DNA of 64,000 nucleotides, from positions 101,264-165,263 of the forward strand of contig JAJUJL010000011.1 in the NCBI GenBank assembly GCA_029265355.1, read 5' to 3'. Position numbers and translations under genes: made by a program. Position 1 is the stretch's first letter, and each line of letters starts with the position of its first letter. Positions 16,906-25,615 of this stretch are shown here, in pieces. The notes below the pieces were generated by a model. It did no database searches. It was not told the origin of the DNA and saw only the letters and a list, made by a program, of their open reading frames with translations. Source of the DNA: Chloroflexota bacterium. Lineage in GTDB: Bacteria > Chloroflexota > Anaerolineae > Anaerolineales > UBA4823.

Positions 16906-18052
16906 GCTGCTCGACCCACCTCAAAATCTCTTCGGCTACGCGACGCACCTGCGCTTCCTCGAGCTCGGCATACACTGGCAGTGAGAGGATCGTCCCTGCC
17001 AGCCTCTCGGTAGTTTCCAAACCCACAAGCCGCGGCAAACGGCCTCGGTATGCCGGTTGCAAATGAATTGGAACAGGGTACAGCACCTGGGTAGAAATCC
17101 CTTTTGCGCTCAAGAACATCTGCAGGTCTTCCCGATCCTCCGTGCTGATCACATATTGGTGGTAAACATCCACTGCGCCCGGCCTGGTCACCGGCAGCTT
17201 CAAATGGGTGCTCGCCAGCAGACGATGATAAACCTCGGCGTGCCTTCGCCGCCTCTCATTCTCGCCGTTCAAATAGCGCAGCTTCACCCGCAAGATCGCC
17301 GCCTGCAGGGTATCCAGGCGGGAGTTGCCGCCGGGGATCAAGCTGATATAGCGCTCTCGCCAGCCATATTGGCGCAGCAGTCTCACCTGATCCGCCAATT
17401 TAGGATCATCAGTAACAATAAGGCCTCCATCACCCAGTGCTCCCAGGTTCTTGGTGGGATACAGGCTGAATGCTCCCACGTGTCCCCAGGTGCCAACCCG
17501 CCTGCCGTGCAGTTCGGCGCCATGCGCCTGAGCGCAATCTTCAATCACCATTAATCCATAGCGCTCTGCTATCTCCATCACTTCCGGCATATCCACCGGG
17601 TGCCCATACAGATGAACAGGAAGCACCGCCTTGGGAAAACGCACCCCTGCTGGCAACTTTCCACTTCGGGCGGCTTTCAGCGCGTGTTCCAGGCTCTCCG
17701 GATCCATGCTGTAAGTGCCTGGCTGGACATCAACACACAGCGGCGTCGCCCCACACAGCTCGATCGCCGCCACGGTCGCCACGGCGGTGTTCGAAACTGT
17801 CAACACCGAATCCCCAGCGCCAACACCGCAAGCACGCAGGGCCAGCTCCAATGCATCTGTGCCATTCGCCACCCCAATCGCCGTTGCGTTGCCGTTCCAT
17901 GTAGCAAACTCCGTTTCGAAGTCCGCCACTTCTTGACCAAGTATGTACCAACCCCCATCCAATACTCGCTGGATGGCCGCATCGATTTCCTGTTTGTGCG
18001 CCCGGTAATTGGCCCCCGGATCTGCAGAAAGCACCCGTTGATACTCGCTCAA
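16898..18052 (-). CDS. DegT/DnrJ/EryC1/StrS sugar aminotransferase
   Basis: A 384-residue PLP-dependent aminotransferase that places an amino group on a nucleotide-linked keto-sugar, with Glu or Gln as donor. PLP-site features: IEDCAQAHGAELHG (Asp and Gln that contact the ring), then FSLYPTKNLGALGDGG with the Schiff-base Lys. N-terminal YRAHKQEIDAAIQRVLDGGWYILG is typical. Follows the SDR at 18066 by 13 bases and overlaps the acyltransferase, forming a compact SDR-aminotransferase-acyltransferase block for an N-acylated amino sugar (inference). Confidence 0.92.
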   Translation of the reverse strand: MSEYQRVLSADPGANYRAHKQEIDAAIQRVLDGGWYILGQEVADFETEFATWNGNATAIGVANGTDALELALRACGVGAGDSVLTVSNTAVATVAAIELCGATPLCVDVQPGTYSMDPESLEHALKAARSGKLPAGVRFPKAVLPVHLYGHPVDMPEVMEIAERYGLMVIEDCAQAHGAELHGRRVGTWGHVGAFSLYPTKNLGALGDGGLIVTDDPKLADQVRLLRQYGWRERYISLIPGGNSRLDTLQAAILRVKLRYLNGENERRRRHAEVYHRLLASTHLKLPVTRPGAVDVYHQYVISTEDREDLQMFLSAKGISTQVLYPVPIHLQPAYRGRLPRLVGLETTERLAGTILSLPVYAELEEAQVRRVAEEILRWVEQHV

Positions 18053-18065
18053 TTTTCACTCCTGC

Positions 18066-19100
18066 TCAGAGATAATGCTGGATATTTACGCGGTAAAACT
18101 CCAGCGTACGCCGCAACCCTTCTTCGAGAGTAATTTCCGGCTGCCATCCCAAAGTGTTTTGAATGTGTTCAAAATTTGAATAATAATCTCCAATATCGAT
18201 GCGCTTGCGTTCTTCCGGGAATTCGCGAACGATATATTTTCCCCCAGCATTCACCTTGATCAAAAGGTCCGCTAAGTGTTTCAAACTCACCACCTGGCTG
18301 GCGCCCAGGTTGAATATTTGACCATTGGCGCGGTCCTCCACTGCAGCCATCAACATGGCGGTGACGACATCATCGACGTAATTAAAATCACGCAATTGCT
18401 CGCCCCCCCAAACCTCGAATGGCTCACCTTCCACGACTCGGCGGATCCAGATGCCCAAGAACGTCTGCCGGTTATCCTTCACTCGCATACGGGGCCCATA
18501 CGTATTGGTCAATCTCAAAGCACAGGCGCGGATGCCATACACGTTATTGTACAGGATGTGGTACCACTCACCAGCCATCTTGTTGATGCCATTCACATCC
18601 ACCGGGCGCAGCAGGTGCCGTTCGTCCACTGGCAGGTAGTCGGGCTTCCCATAAATCTGGCGCGTACTGGCAAAGACGATCTTTAGGTCTGGATTAAAGG
18701 CTCGGCAAGTCTCCAGTATCGACAACTGCGCCCGGCAGTTGATATCCAGATCAGTATAGGGATCCTGCATCGAGTCAATATGGCTGGTCTGACCTGCCAA
18801 GTTGAACAGATATTCGGTGCCCCGGACCAGATATTGCATGCTGTGCACATCGCGCACATCGGAGATATTGAATCGTACCTGCTGCTTGATCCCTTCAATA
18901 TTGAACAGGTTTCCGCCATATTCAGATATCAGGCTATCCACCAGAGTCACATTTGCGCCGTAAGCAGTCAGGCGGATAGCAAGATTAGAGCCAATGAACC
19001 CCGCTCCGCCCGTTATTAAGATATTTGCGCCTCGAAAACTGGCTGCCAAATATTCATCTCTCCCCTTTGCACGCGCTTTTTTTGCCTGTAACGAGTCCAT
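18066..19100 (-). CDS. NAD-dependent epimerase/dehydratase-like SDR with Asn for catalytic Tyr
   Basis: A 344-residue extended SDR. The NAD site is ITGGAGFIGSNLAIRL near residue 31, and VDS follows strand 2. FASTRQIYG provides the Ser/Thr position and RLTNTYGPRMR the substrate loop. At the usual Tyr-x-x-x-Lys the sequence reads NGINKMAGE: the Lys is present but the Tyr position is Asn. I recall relatives with the same NGINK feature, so this may be a subfamily trait. It probably acts on a nucleotide sugar together with the aminotransferase downstream. Start ATG 19100, four bases after the GT4 stop. Confidence 0.85.
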   Translation of the reverse strand: MDSLQAKKARAKGRDEYLAASFRGANILITGGAGFIGSNLAIRLTAYGANVTLVDSLISEYGGNLFNIEGIKQQVRFNISDVRDVHSMQYLVRGTEYLFNLAGQTSHIDSMQDPYTDLDINCRAQLSILETCRAFNPDLKIVFASTRQIYGKPDYLPVDERHLLRPVDVNGINKMAGEWYHILYNNVYGIRACALRLTNTYGPRMRVKDNRQTFLGIWIRRVVEGEPFEVWGGEQLRDFNYVDDVVTAMLMAAVEDRANGQIFNLGASQVVSLKHLADLLIKVNAGGKYIVREFPEERKRIDIGDYYSNFEHIQNTLGWQPEITLEEGLRRTLEFYRVNIQHYL

Positions 19101-19104
19101 TGGG

Positions 19105-20373
19105 TTATTTTACTGGCAAATTGCCTTGGTCAATCCACGAAAAAACACCCATAACTAACACAATCCAGCGAGAAATTTTTGCCCGGCTATGGTTGGAGTC
19201 AAACCACCGCAATAATTTTTCTGTCCACGCCTTGGCAATCGCCGTCGGGCTAAATACCCGTTCAACGCGCTGCCTGGCTGCTTTACCTAAGCGCTGCGAT
19301 AGCTCAGGATTGCGCAGCACCTTGAGGATATTCTCCGCCAAAGCATCGTGGTCTCCCAGTTCGCTCAATAAGCCTGTTTCCCCATCCACCACCACTTCGG
19401 GGATGCTGCCTGACCTCACCGCAACCACCGGCACCCCGGCAGCCATTGCATCCAGGAAAACGAGTGAAGAAGCATCATACTGCATTGGCTGGCAAAATAC
19501 ATCCATACCAGAAAATATCCGCGGCAGGTCCTCGCGATAGCCGGCAAACGTCACGACCTCATCCAAACCATATTCACGCACCCTGTCACGGATACGCACA
19601 TCATGATTTGTCCCCGGCGAAGCCTCACCGCAGATCAGCAAGCGGGCCTCAGGCATCTGTTCATGCACACGTTTGAAGGCTTCCACCAGGCGCAAAAATC
19701 CTTTGCCCTCATCCAATCGCGCTGCGCCCACGATCACCGGCGTATCCGGCAGCCAACCAAATTCCTGCCGCAGCCATTCCCGCTGTTTGGGTATCTCGTA
19801 CGATTCGCTATCCGCCATGTGGTGCATCGTTTCGATGCGTTCAGCAGGGATGCCCGCCTGCAGCCCAGTTTGGCGCACAAACTCGCAACTGGCAAACAAA
19901 TGTTTATTCGTGCGGATGATCTGGTAGGCTAATATTCCCAACCAGGGCCCAATATAATAGCAGATATGGATCAGGTGCGGAATGCCATAAAGCCAGGAAA
20001 ACAACCTGCCTAAAAAGACCTCATAACGCTGCTGGGTGGTATAGATAACATCCGGTTGGATTTCCTGGATTTTCCGGGACAAGAAATATAGCGAGGCCGG
20101 CGCGCGCGCGAGCATCATTATAGCGCGCATAAATTTAGAGGGAGCCGGTTGTAAGTCGATATTTCTACCAAAATCCCAGAAAAAAACCTTTTCTTCCGGC
20201 AGCATCAATTCCAGATGTTTCGCCGGATCATGTGTGGTCGCCTGCCAAATAAAGTAAGTATCGACAACAGAAGAATCCACCTGTTTTGCTAACCTGAGAT
20301 GAACTGTGTATTCATTCGCACGGTTGCGGGTAGCATGCAGAAATAACACCCGTAATGGTCTGCCAATCATCAT
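19105..20373 (-). CDS. Glycosyltransferase family 4 protein
   Basis: About 422 residues. N-terminal domain MMIGRPLRVLFLHATRNRA; donor domain with VGAARLDEGKGFLRLVEAF, LLICGEASPG, DVFCQPMQYDASSLVFLDAMAAGVPVV and DGETGLLSELGD. The frame begins at 20412, but the double ATG at 20373/20370 follows AGGGAGAAG and is preferred. GT-B enzyme using a nucleotide sugar; specificity unknown. An inverted-repeat element lies just upstream. Confidence 0.87.
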   Translation of the reverse strand: MMIGRPLRVLFLHATRNRANEYTVHLRLAKQVDSSVVDTYFIWQATTHDPAKHLELMLPEEKVFFWDFGRNIDLQPAPSKFMRAIMMLARAPASLYFLSRKIQEIQPDVIYTTQQRYEVFLGRLFSWLYGIPHLIHICYYIGPWLGILAYQIIRTNKHLFASCEFVRQTGLQAGIPAERIETMHHMADSESYEIPKQREWLRQEFGWLPDTPVIVGAARLDEGKGFLRLVEAFKRVHEQMPEARLLICGEASPGTNHDVRIRDRVREYGLDEVVTFAGYREDLPRIFSGMDVFCQPMQYDASSLVFLDAMAAGVPVVAVRSGSIPEVVVDGETGLLSELGDHDALAENILKVLRNPELSQRLGKAARQRVERVFSPTAIAKAWTEKLLRWFDSNHSRAKISRWIVLVMGVFSWIDQGNLPVK

Positions 20374-20425
20374 CTTCTCCCTGTTATGGTTGGCCTGTTC
20401 AAAATCAATCACAATTTCTTTGTTC

Positions 20426-20540
20426 TAGGTGTTTCGCCGGAAGTGTTTTTACAAAAATGTGAACGAGCACCGGCGAAACCCTGGAGTAAACCGCCGACGC
20501 AATGGCGGATTTACTCTAAACACTTTCGGCGGTTTACTTA
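20426..20540. repeat. Inverted-repeat element between EPS genes
   Basis: About 115 bases with imperfect terminal inverted repeats (20426-20449 and 20517-20540, about 18 of 24 positions paired). Inside are perfect arms GTTTCGCCGG (20431-20440)/CCGGCGAAAC (20470-20479), and GAGTAAACCGCC...GGCGGATTTACTC (20484-20514) forms a 12-bp stem with one bulge. GTAAACCGCC (20486-20495) can also pair with GGCGGTTTAC (20528-20537). It fills the gap between the acyltransferase stop and the GT4 gene. Either a small MITE or a transcript structure with alternative folds. Confidence 0.55.
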
Positions 20541-21077
20541 CCTGGCTGCTTCTGGCGGCGCAACCAATCGAGCCGGAATTCCGGATACCGTCGCGCCTGC
20601 GGGAACATCATTAATGACCACGGCATTTGGCTGAATCACAGCGCCATCCCCAACGGTAATCCCGCCGAGCACGCGTGCACCAGCGCCAACGAACACTTGG
20701 TTTCCAATCGTGGGAAACTGGTGATCACCGCGCATGCCAAAAGTGACGCACGATTGTATCGTGCAATTTTCACCAATGCACCGGGCTACGATCACGTTGC
20801 CCACCATGTGCGGCATGTACAGCCCGCCTCCCACATCCGTTCCTACGCGGATCTCCAGGCCGTATGCTTTAAAAAGGTGCCTCTGGATCATCCCCGGAAT
20901 GAGCGGGGATCCGCGATTTTGAAACCATGTGCCAATCCGAAACCACAGCAATGCCCTCAGCGGAAGATGATGGATCAGCAGCTTGAGCGTCATCCATAAA
21001 GCCAGTCGAGAGCCTTCAAATTCACCTGTTTGTGCAACCCAACGTTCGATATCTTTCTTAAACCTCTCGCGAAGCAT
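20538..21077 (-). CDS. Serine acetyltransferase-like hexapeptide acyltransferase (paralog)
   Basis: A 179-residue CysE-like acyltransferase, clearly paralogous to the gene at 16327. It shares the N-terminal F-K/Q-D-x-x-RW start, the LKLLIHHLPLRALLWFRIGTW stretch, GGGLYMPHMVGNVIV with the candidate catalytic His, and IGNQVFVGAGARVLGGITVGDGAVIQPNAVVINDVPAG. It likely O- or N-acetylates an EPS sugar. Its last codons reach into the terminal repeat of the element at 20426-20540. Confidence 0.85.
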   Translation of the reverse strand: MLRERFKKDIERWVAQTGEFEGSRLALWMTLKLLIHHLPLRALLWFRIGTWFQNRGSPLIPGMIQRHLFKAYGLEIRVGTDVGGGLYMPHMVGNVIVARCIGENCTIQSCVTFGMRGDHQFPTIGNQVFVGAGARVLGGITVGDGAVIQPNAVVINDVPAGATVSGIPARLVAPPEAAR

Positions 21078-21103
21078 AACTCAATTCACTCACCATAACT
21101 TGA

Positions 21104-22084
21104 TTATTGGCTGCTGAGCGCTGCAAAGAACTTGCGCGCGCCACCCAATTCATCCGCCAGGCCCTGATAATAACGCATATTATATATCCCAGAAAAGGCC
21201 ATCCGCTGAACACCTTTTAGCCGAACCGATTGCGCTATTTCAGCCGCCAGGCGCAGAACAGACTGTGCTGCCGATGAGAGCTGTGATCGATCCAGGCATG
21301 CGCGCACCAATAACCGTATCAGGATATGACGTGAACGATACTCCTTGTACACCGTCGGCAAGAGCCAGGTCTGCCCTTTCTGCTGGGCGAAGATGACGTC
21401 ATTCTTGCCGTAATCATACGGAATCGACAACCAGGATTGATAGCTGCGGTCAGCATAATGATAACCCACCGCAGCGGGGTGAAAATAGAACTGCACACCG
21501 CGCTTCGCCAAGCGATAGGCCAGCTCGACATCCTCTGCCCGTCGAAAGCTGGCGTCAAACCCCCCTACCTCGAGCAAGTGCTTTCTCAACAAAGATGTGT
21601 TGCCGGTATAGAACTGCCGTGCGGTCGGCGCCCATTTGCCCGTAACCATATCGCGGTACTGCTTTTCGAGCATGGCTTGCTCCCAGGCCACCCAGGGCGG
21701 CAGCTCATGATTGGGGGGTGTCAGCATTGGGCCAAGCACCACCACCTGGCTGCCTCTCTCCTGGTGCACTGCCAGGTGTTCTTCCAATAGCCGCGGAATT
21801 GGAACAATATCATCATCGATAAAGACAATCAGTTCTCCCCTGGCCTGTGCCACGCCAAGGTTGCGCGCGGCTGCCGCTCCCTGGTTGCGCTGGCTAAAGC
21901 GTCTCAACTGCAGCGGTGTGGTTAATTCTGCCAGGTAATCCTCTGTGCCATCGCTGCTGCCGTCAGAAATCACGAGCACCTCGAAGTGCTCTGCTGCCAG
22001 TGTCTGTTTCTCAAGCCCCGATAAGCACTGTTTGAGCTGCGGCAGCCGGTTAAAGGTAGGGATCACCACGCTTAGAGGGATCAC
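21104..22084 (-). CDS. Glycosyltransferase family 2 protein
   Basis: A 326-residue GT-A inverting transferase. N-terminal SVVIPTFNRLPQLKQCLSGL, NQGAAAARNLGVAQA and the metal-binding IVFIDDDIVP (DxD). RRAEDVELAYRLAKRG is the ED acceptor-side motif of GT2 enzymes. The C-terminal part, about 80 residues, is helical. Soluble or peripheral. Lies 7 bases after the acyltransferase at 22092 and 26 before the one at 20538. Confidence 0.9.
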   Translation of the reverse strand: MIPLSVVIPTFNRLPQLKQCLSGLEKQTLAAEHFEVLVISDGSSDGTEDYLAELTTPLQLRRFSQRNQGAAAARNLGVAQARGELIVFIDDDIVPIPRLLEEHLAVHQERGSQVVVLGPMLTPPNHELPPWVAWEQAMLEKQYRDMVTGKWAPTARQFYTGNTSLLRKHLLEVGGFDASFRRAEDVELAYRLAKRGVQFYFHPAAVGYHYADRSYQSWLSIPYDYGKNDVIFAQQKGQTWLLPTVYKEYRSRHILIRLLVRACLDRSQLSSAAQSVLRLAAEIAQSVRLKGVQRMAFSGIYNMRYYQGLADELGGARKFFAALSSQ

Positions 22085-22091
22085 TCGCCGC

Positions 22092-22631
22092 TCACAGACT
22101 CCGGATTACCCGGGCAGGCACGCCTGCCGCCAGGCAGCGCGCTGGGATATCGCGTGTGACCACGCTCCCTGCGCCGATGACACTCCCCGCGCCGATGGTG
22201 ATGCCAGGCAACACCACCACCCTGGCTCCCAGCCACACATGGTCTTCGATAATCACTGGAGCCGACTCAGGCTTCACATCCCGCAGTTCTGGTTCCAGGT
22301 GGTGAAAATTGTTGTCCAGGATGATCACATACGTGCCAATGCGGCACTCTGCCCCAATCGAAATCAGCGCATCTGCCGAGATCGATGTTCCATAATTGAT
22401 GAAGGTGCCCTCACCGATGACCAACCGGCCCTGCGCTCCGCAGACCAGCTCCATTGTGGCAATCGTCGAGACCAGTCGCACCCTCTCGCCAATCTCCATA
22501 ATCCCCGCGTTGTGGACAACCGGCCTCCCCCAAATTCGCACTTTGGCGCCCAGGCGGCTTGCGCTCCGCAAAAACCAACGCGCCCGCAGCACTGCCCAAC
22601 CGTTATTCCAGAGGGCTTTTAATGAGGACAT
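22092..22631 (-). CDS. Hexapeptide O-acyltransferase (WcaF/maltose-acetyltransferase-like)
   Basis: A 179-residue left-handed beta-helix acyltransferase. Repeats run from VHNAGIMEIGERVRLVSTIA through LVIGEGTFINYGTSISADAL. The family end is IIEDHVWLGARVVVLPGITIGAGSVIGAGSVVTRDIP, and the catalytic-type His sits in NNFHHLEPE. Predicted to acetylate a sugar of the EPS repeat unit. Divergent from the CysE-like pair, so it is a third acyltransferase lineage in the locus. Confidence 0.85.
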   Translation of the reverse strand: MSSLKALWNNGWAVLRARWFLRSASRLGAKVRIWGRPVVHNAGIMEIGERVRLVSTIATMELVCGAQGRLVIGEGTFINYGTSISADALISIGAECRIGTYVIILDNNFHHLEPELRDVKPESAPVIIEDHVWLGARVVVLPGITIGAGSVIGAGSVVTRDIPARCLAAGVPARVIRSL

Positions 22632-22652
22632 TGGTTCATTTGCCGATTTTTA

Positions 22653-22679
22653 TTTGGCGCGCCGGATCGGCGCGCCAAA
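22653..22679. other. Strong intercistronic hairpin
   Basis: TTTGGCGCGCC / GGCGCGCCAAA, an 11-bp perfect stem with a 5-base loop, between the acyltransferase gene and the upstream secreted-protein gene. On the minus strand it is followed by ATAAAAAT rather than a T-run. A classic terminator is therefore doubtful; a processing or stability element is possible. Confidence 0.5.
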
Positions 22680-22706
22680 CAGTCAACTCGCAGTTCCTGG
22701 CCTGAT

Positions 22707-23600
22707 TCAGGCAGACTGGCGCTCGGCCCAAACCTGACGCCCAAGGCGGGACAGCAATAGCGTGCCCAGCAGTCCAGCCACCAATAGCACCCAGGCATCT
22801 GATTGAGGCGATCCTGCCTCGAAGCGCTGCAAAGTGATTGCCGTGGGCTGATTATCTAAGCTCATATTGTATTGCGTGTAATCCACAGCCGGCGAATCGT
22901 AGTAGCGCTCGTCGCCAACTTCACCAACAGCCCCGTTTGCGCCGCCCTGCCATATCAGTTGAATATCATCCACACCGGGGGTGAACTCGAAATAGTCTTG
23001 CGCATCCTGGGTGCGGATCTCCAACGTATTGTAAGCCCAAAATCCACTGCCATTCGTGCGCACTGAATGCCACTGCGACATGCCTGGGCTACCCAAACCA
23101 TCGGTGTCGACCAGCCGCAGGTAGACGATGGCATCTGCAACCGGCGTGACGCCATCAGACAGGTATAAAAACCCCCAGGCATTCAGGGTGCTGGTGGGTG
23201 AAGGCAGCGCTGCCCCCAAGGTGACGGAGTAGTTCACCCCCCCGTTATCGTCGAGGCTCTCTTGTCCGCCAGATTCGGAGCTGACCCGTAGCTCGATCGT
23301 CGAGTCGGGATCAACTCCGGATATCACAACATAATGGGTGGTTGTGCTTCCTGTCCAATCAATGGCATCGATCCACGCCCCCAGGTCGGCATCGTACCAT
23401 TGCACTTTGCCAAAAGAGGGAACATCGGTTGTCCAGCTTACGGCCACGGTATTACCACGAACATCATTGATGTAAACCTTGTTGATACTGGGCGCCGCCT
23501 GCATACGGGCTGCCCTGACTGATAAAGTCAGGACCGAAAGCAACAGCACAGATAGCAATGCGGCTATGACAATCCGTATCATGCCTCGTTGGGTGCTCAT
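22707..23600 (-). CDS. Secreted fibronectin-III-like protein with C-terminal membrane anchor
   Basis: A 297-residue exported protein of unknown function. Signal peptide from MIRIVIAALLSVLLLSVLTLSVRAA, then one FN3-like domain (INKVYINDVRGNTVAVSWTTD...GVDPDSTIELRV) and a beta-rich domain with DGVTPVADAIVYLRLVDTDG. The C-terminus is an anchor: SDAWVLLVAGLLGTLLL followed by RLGRQVWAERQ. That hydrophobic-then-basic tail is laid out like cell-surface sorting tails, but I see no defined sorting motif. Start ATG 23600 is chosen because GGAGGTTG precedes it; the longer frame to 23624 has no such site. Confidence 0.7.
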   Translation of the reverse strand: MSTQRGMIRIVIAALLSVLLLSVLTLSVRAARMQAAPSINKVYINDVRGNTVAVSWTTDVPSFGKVQWYDADLGAWIDAIDWTGSTTTHYVVISGVDPDSTIELRVSSESGGQESLDDNGGVNYSVTLGAALPSPTSTLNAWGFLYLSDGVTPVADAIVYLRLVDTDGLGSPGMSQWHSVRTNGSGFWAYNTLEIRTQDAQDYFEFTPGVDDIQLIWQGGANGAVGEVGDERYYDSPAVDYTQYNMSLDNQPTAITLQRFEAGSPQSDAWVLLVAGLLGTLLLSRLGRQVWAERQSA

Positions 23601-23696
23601 TTCAACCTCCAATCTATCATCCACTTTCTAATCTGTTTCATTACTAAGGCATGAGAATCAATTGCATTGAATCTCACTATTATCATCTTATTGCAA

Positions 23697-24905
23697 CTAT
23701 TTAACCACATTTTCGCAAATTTTGCGATTCAATATTTTCTGGTAGAGCAATTCAAAATCGCGCGCCATGCGCTGCGCGGTGAAATGCGCTTCCACCCTCC
23801 TGCGGCCATGCTCGCCCAGTTGTCTGCGCAAGGTTTCATCTCGTATCAAGGTGAGGATATTCGCAGCCAATTGATCAATATCTTGCGGAGCAGATAGTAA
23901 TCCAGATTTCCCATGCTCCACGATCTCCCGCGCTCCGCCACTATCCAAAGCCACAACCGGTTTTCGCATTAACATGGCCTCGAGGTACACCATACCAAAA
24001 GGTTCTTCGAAACTGGGAAAGGTGAAGATATCACATGCTGCCAGGATTTCCCGGACATCTGGCCGATGCCCCGTAAACGTCACCACGTTCTTCAGGACAG
24101 AATTTTGCACAAAGGCTTTTATGCGCTGAGTATAGCTGCCAGGAATATCATCTCCCTCGCCAACAATGAGCAAATGCACCTTCGGGTGCGCTCGGTGAAC
24201 CTTCTCAAGCGCCTGCAACAGTTCCATCTGCCCTTTATAGTAAACCAGGCGACCAATGGCAGCTAAAAGTATCGTGTCGGGCTCAATGCCTAACTCCTGG
24301 CGCACACGATCTCCCTTTACATCGGCATCCCAAAGAGAAATATCAATCCCGTTATGCACAAAATGCGTCCTTGCAGCCGGGAAACCCATAGCGATATTCG
24401 ATTCAGCCACGAAGGAAGAGACGCCGACGATGGCATCCGCGCGTTTCATCGCCCAGCGCGTGAGAGGGCTAATCCAATTCTCCACCTTCACGTGCATGTG
24501 GATCAGGCAACGCGCCCCGGTCGCCCGCGCCAGCAAATACCCATAAAATGCATCGCGCGGCTTTTCTGTGCAATGAACCACATCGATTTTGTTCTGCCGC
24601 ATGTAATTCGCCAACTTCGCCAATCGATAAGCTACTCGTGGGCTATTCAGGACCGTTTGCCACGCCGCCTTTAGTTTTGGGCGCAGGTATAGAGACGGGC
24701 CAAAATCCGTAGAATACACTCGCAAATCTGCAATCGAATTGAGATTTTCGATCACATCAGGATTAGTTCTTAGCGCCTCTAAATTACAAGCAATGTGTAT
24801 TTCAAACTGCTCCCGATCAAGAAAACGCATCAGCAATACGTGAATCATGGAGTCAGCATAAAACTTTTCTTGCGATTGGAGGAATAATACGTTGATCTTT
24901 TTCAC
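23697..24905 (-). CDS. Glycosyltransferase family 4 protein
   Basis: A 402-residue GT4 enzyme. Start MKKINVLFLQSQEKFYADSM; donor domain LLAAIGRLVYYKGQMELLQAL, HLLIVGEGDDIPG, CDIFTFPSFEEPFGMVYLEAML (E-x7-E) and HGKSGLLSAPQDI. Cytosolic transfer of a sugar to the growing lipid-linked unit (family inference). Separated from the next gene downstream by 96 bases that contain an imperfect hairpin, and from the acyltransferase upstream by copy B of the palindromic repeat. Confidence 0.9.
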   Translation of the reverse strand: MKKINVLFLQSQEKFYADSMIHVLLMRFLDREQFEIHIACNLEALRTNPDVIENLNSIADLRVYSTDFGPSLYLRPKLKAAWQTVLNSPRVAYRLAKLANYMRQNKIDVVHCTEKPRDAFYGYLLARATGARCLIHMHVKVENWISPLTRWAMKRADAIVGVSSFVAESNIAMGFPAARTHFVHNGIDISLWDADVKGDRVRQELGIEPDTILLAAIGRLVYYKGQMELLQALEKVHRAHPKVHLLIVGEGDDIPGSYTQRIKAFVQNSVLKNVVTFTGHRPDVREILAACDIFTFPSFEEPFGMVYLEAMLMRKPVVALDSGGAREIVEHGKSGLLSAPQDIDQLAANILTLIRDETLRRQLGEHGRRRVEAHFTAQRMARDFELLYQKILNRKICENVVK

Positions 24906-24943
24906 CAGTCAGGAGTTCTTTGTGTCGTCGTATGAAAAATATA

Positions 24944-25027
24944 GGGACATAAACGCGAGGGTAGAATTTGAGGTATTTGGGCGGGCTTTACCCGTCAAAA
25001 CACCCTCTAACCCACCTGAAACGCGCC
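24944..25027 (+). repeat. Palindromic dispersed repeat, copy B
   Basis: About 84 bases aligning with copies A and C. GGGACATAAACGCG at the left; GAGGTATTTGGGCGGG...CCCGTCAAAACACCCTC forms the central hairpin; CCCACCTGAAACGCG at the right. The most diverged ends but the best kept centre. Located in the gap between the GT4 and acyltransferase genes; no coding role. Confidence 0.7.
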
Positions 25028-25066
25028 ACCGAATCTTATGATAATTGGCAAATACTACCGGTAAAT

Positions 25067-25615
25067 TTATTCATCCAGGTAGCGCAGCACCCTGGCGGGT
25101 GTACCGGCAACCAGGGCATTGGGTTCCACATCTTTTGTGACCAATGAACCTGCCGCGATGACAGCTCCATTCCCAATATTCACACCCGGCAGCACCGTGC
25201 AGCGCGCCCCGAACCAGACCCCATTTCCCACCACCACGGGTTTCGGCGTCAAACGCCCGACGCGATTTGCGCTTCCAGCAATCTCGTGCGTGCCCGTGTA
25301 GATCTGCACAAACGGCGCCAGGCCAACATGATCGCCCAGGGTGATGGCGCCAGACAAATCCAGGTAGCAGCCTGCGCTGATCAGCCCATATTTACCGATA
25401 ATCAATCGCTGGTACATACCAGCCCCTCCGACGATGGTTGGCGCCCCCCAGAACACGGTGCCTTCACCAATCCGGAATCCGACCATGCGCAACAGTGCAG
25501 TCCGTAGACGCCCACCCACATACACCGGCAGGGGCGCCATCAAGGCCTGCGCCAGCAGCAGCCTGGGATGGATTTCTCTAAATTCTTCCTTTAAGATTTG
25601 GATGAGTTTGCTCAC
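25067..25615 (-). CDS. Hexapeptide acyltransferase
   Basis: A 182-residue beta-helix acyltransferase. Helical N-terminus [22 protein letters not shown], then repeat coils from [17 protein letters not shown]. The catalytic-type His is in [11 protein letters not shown], and the typical end is [40 protein letters not shown]. Fourth acyltransferase of the locus. Its ATG overlaps the stop of the O-antigen-ligase-like gene by 4 bases, so it is co-translated with it. Confidence 0.85.
   Translation of the reverse strand: MSKLIQILKEEFREIHPRLLLAQALMAPLPVYVGGRLRTALLRMVGFRIGEGTVFWGAPTIVGGAGMYQRLIIGKYGLISAGCYLDLSGAITLGDHVGLAPFVQIYTGTHEIAGSANRVGRLTPKPVVVGNGVWFGARCTVLPGVNIGNGAVIAAGSLVTKDVEPNALVAGTPARVLRYLDE

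Noticed and set aside
22653..22679. GC-rich hairpin as an intrinsic terminator inside the EPS operon
   Set aside because: No T-run follows on the transcribed strand; kept only as a hairpin.
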